Assembly: GCF_018863235.1 (NCBI RefSeq)
Contig: NZ_JAHKRS010000007.1
Location: forward strand, 1 to 64,000
Source: Pseudomaricurvus albidus
GTDB taxonomy: Bacteria; Pseudomonadota; Gammaproteobacteria; Pseudomonadales; Cellvibrionaceae
Length of the DNA: 64,000 nucleotides
Direction of reading: 5' to 3'
Part shown: positions 63,458 to 64,000 of the stretch, piece after piece
Numbering within the stretch: the first letter of the stretch is position 1
Layout of the letters: each line of letters starts with the position of its first letter
Translations under genes and position numbers: made by a program
The notes under the pieces: model-generated
What the model was told of the DNA's origin: nothing
Seen by the model: only the letters and a program-made list of their open reading frames with translations
Database searches by the model: none

Positions 63458-63769
63458 GCTTTTTGAAATCCGTTTGCGGCACTCTTGTTTTGATTAACAG
63501 TTTTGATTAGTCCTGAGTAATATTTTGGTGCGCCGGATAATTTTTTTCGGTGCACTGTCGTCTTTTGGTGCAAAGAATAACTATTGGGAATTAAAAGGGG
63601 GTTAAATTAGAACGAATTTGGGCGAGTTTAGCTGTGATTGTCTTCAAGTTGTGGGAATTTTGTACAGTGGGCACGCTATATGCAAGCACCAAAGTTCTTG
63701 GGGAAGAATGGCGTGTTCTGTTCTCTATTATCTCTAGATATTCCTGTGGTGCACAGGTGAGGATACACC
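63458..63769 (+). other. AT-rich regulatory region upstream of the last gene
   Basis: This 312-base region has no supported coding frame. It contains three direct copies of TTTYGGTGC (GGTGC at 63527, 63549 and 63567) about 100 to 140 bases before a sigma-54-type promoter. The placement is that of enhancer sites for a bacterial enhancer-binding protein. The GGTGC half-sites recall NtrC sites but the full TGCAC-N5/6-GGTGCA dyad is not present. Confidence 0.5.
63669..63684 (+). promoter_or_regulatory. Sigma-54 promoter
   Basis: GGGCACGCTATATGCA has GG (63670-63671) and GC (63682-63683) exactly ten bases apart, and matches TGGCACG-N4-TTGCA at all but two positions. The start of transcription would be near 63695, about 75 bases before the GTG of the next gene. 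No sigma-70 -10/-35 pair fits this spot. Confidence 0.72.
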
Positions 63770-64000
63770 GTGAATTTCAACAAACAGATGATCGACCTGG
63801 TCAGAGAAATTCGTCGTCGCGTGCCCAGTGATGACAAGCCCGGTATTAAGCTTGCTAATCCCGAACTGCTCAACGAATTGATCCCGGTCTATCAGATGTC
63901 CACCGATACCGTGACTAAAACGTTGATCAAGGAGTTGTTTCAAGTCGCTGGGGATGGCTGGCCGGATCGCCTGCTGTCAAAGTCGGTTGATGTGAATGGC
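63770..64000 (+). CDS. Unrecognised protein, N-terminal part (cut by window edge)
   Basis: A frame open to the window end from GTG 63770, with GAGG seven bases upstream. The 77 visible residues start MNFNKQMIDLVREIRRRVPS and look soluble and helical, with no signal peptide or known motif. It sits behind the sigma-54 promoter match. I do not recognise the family; the rest of the gene is needed. Confidence 0.65.
   Translation, partial: MNFNKQMIDLVREIRRRVPSDDKPGIKLANPELLNELIPVYQMSTDTVTKTLIKELFQVAGDGWPDRLLSKSVDVNG

Noticed and set aside
63520-63575. CRISPR array from the repeated TTTYGGTGC units
   Set aside because: The repeats are only about nine bases with irregular spacing of 22 and 18, and no cas gene is present.

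Overview
This 64 kb window is a chromosomal segment of a free-living gammaproteobacterium. The best fit is a marine or environmental lineage near Pseudomonadales/Cellvibrionales; this is inferred from gene order and protein similarity, and genus is not resolved. Evidence includes a 5S rRNA tail with the Pseudomonas-type sequence, the block rlmE-ftsH-folP-glmM-tpiA-secG-tRNALeu-tRNAfMet-rimP-nusA-infB-rbfA-truB-rpsO-pnp (tpiA between glmM and secG, as in Pseudomonas), a PA3496-family gene, and RimO, RlmG, YhbY and Csd-type proteins. I see no insertion sequence, prophage, integrase or CRISPR array.

Layout. 1-130: end of an rRNA operon. 0.3-17 kb: the conserved housekeeping block on the plus strand, with yhbY divergent at its start. 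It covers rRNA methylation, membrane proteolysis, folate and cell-wall precursors, Sec translocation, translation initiation, transcription elongation, ribosome maturation and RNA decay. 17-31 kb: mostly single genes and pairs, including purU, an OmpA-like lipid-independent envelope protein, an HdfR-like regulator, rimK with a zinc amidohydrolase-like partner, corA, a radical SAM protein, gamma-carbonic anhydrase, a CBS protein, a pteridine reductase with cca, and two divergent two-component genes of unusual domain order. 32-37 kb: the stress operon prkA-yeaH-spoVR. 37-43 kb: galE, an acyl-CoA ligase, and a MarR-controlled efflux operon. 43-48 kb: rimO, a TatD-type nuclease, a cysteine desulfurase fused to its SufE/CsdE sulfur acceptor, and tcdA. 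48-52 kb: a fatty-acid desaturase, an HD-domain protein and small redox or folding proteins. 52-58 kb: one very large gene joining a GMC oxidoreductase, an alpha/beta hydrolase and a PhoD-like phosphoesterase. 58-64 kb: a membrane hybrid histidine kinase, rlmG between two similar inverted-repeat elements, a LysR/azoreductase pair, and the start of an unrecognised gene behind a good sigma-54 promoter match.

Themes. Many genes serve ribosome and tRNA biogenesis or modification (yhbY, rlmE, rimP, rbfA, truB, rimK, cca, rimO, tcdA, rlmG). The most unusual items are the approximately 1976-residue three-enzyme fusion, the CsdA-CsdE fusion beside tcdA, the HTH-first response regulator facing a receiver-first kinase, and the paired inverted elements around rlmG. 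All functional calls rest on reading motifs and remembered family sequences; no search was run.
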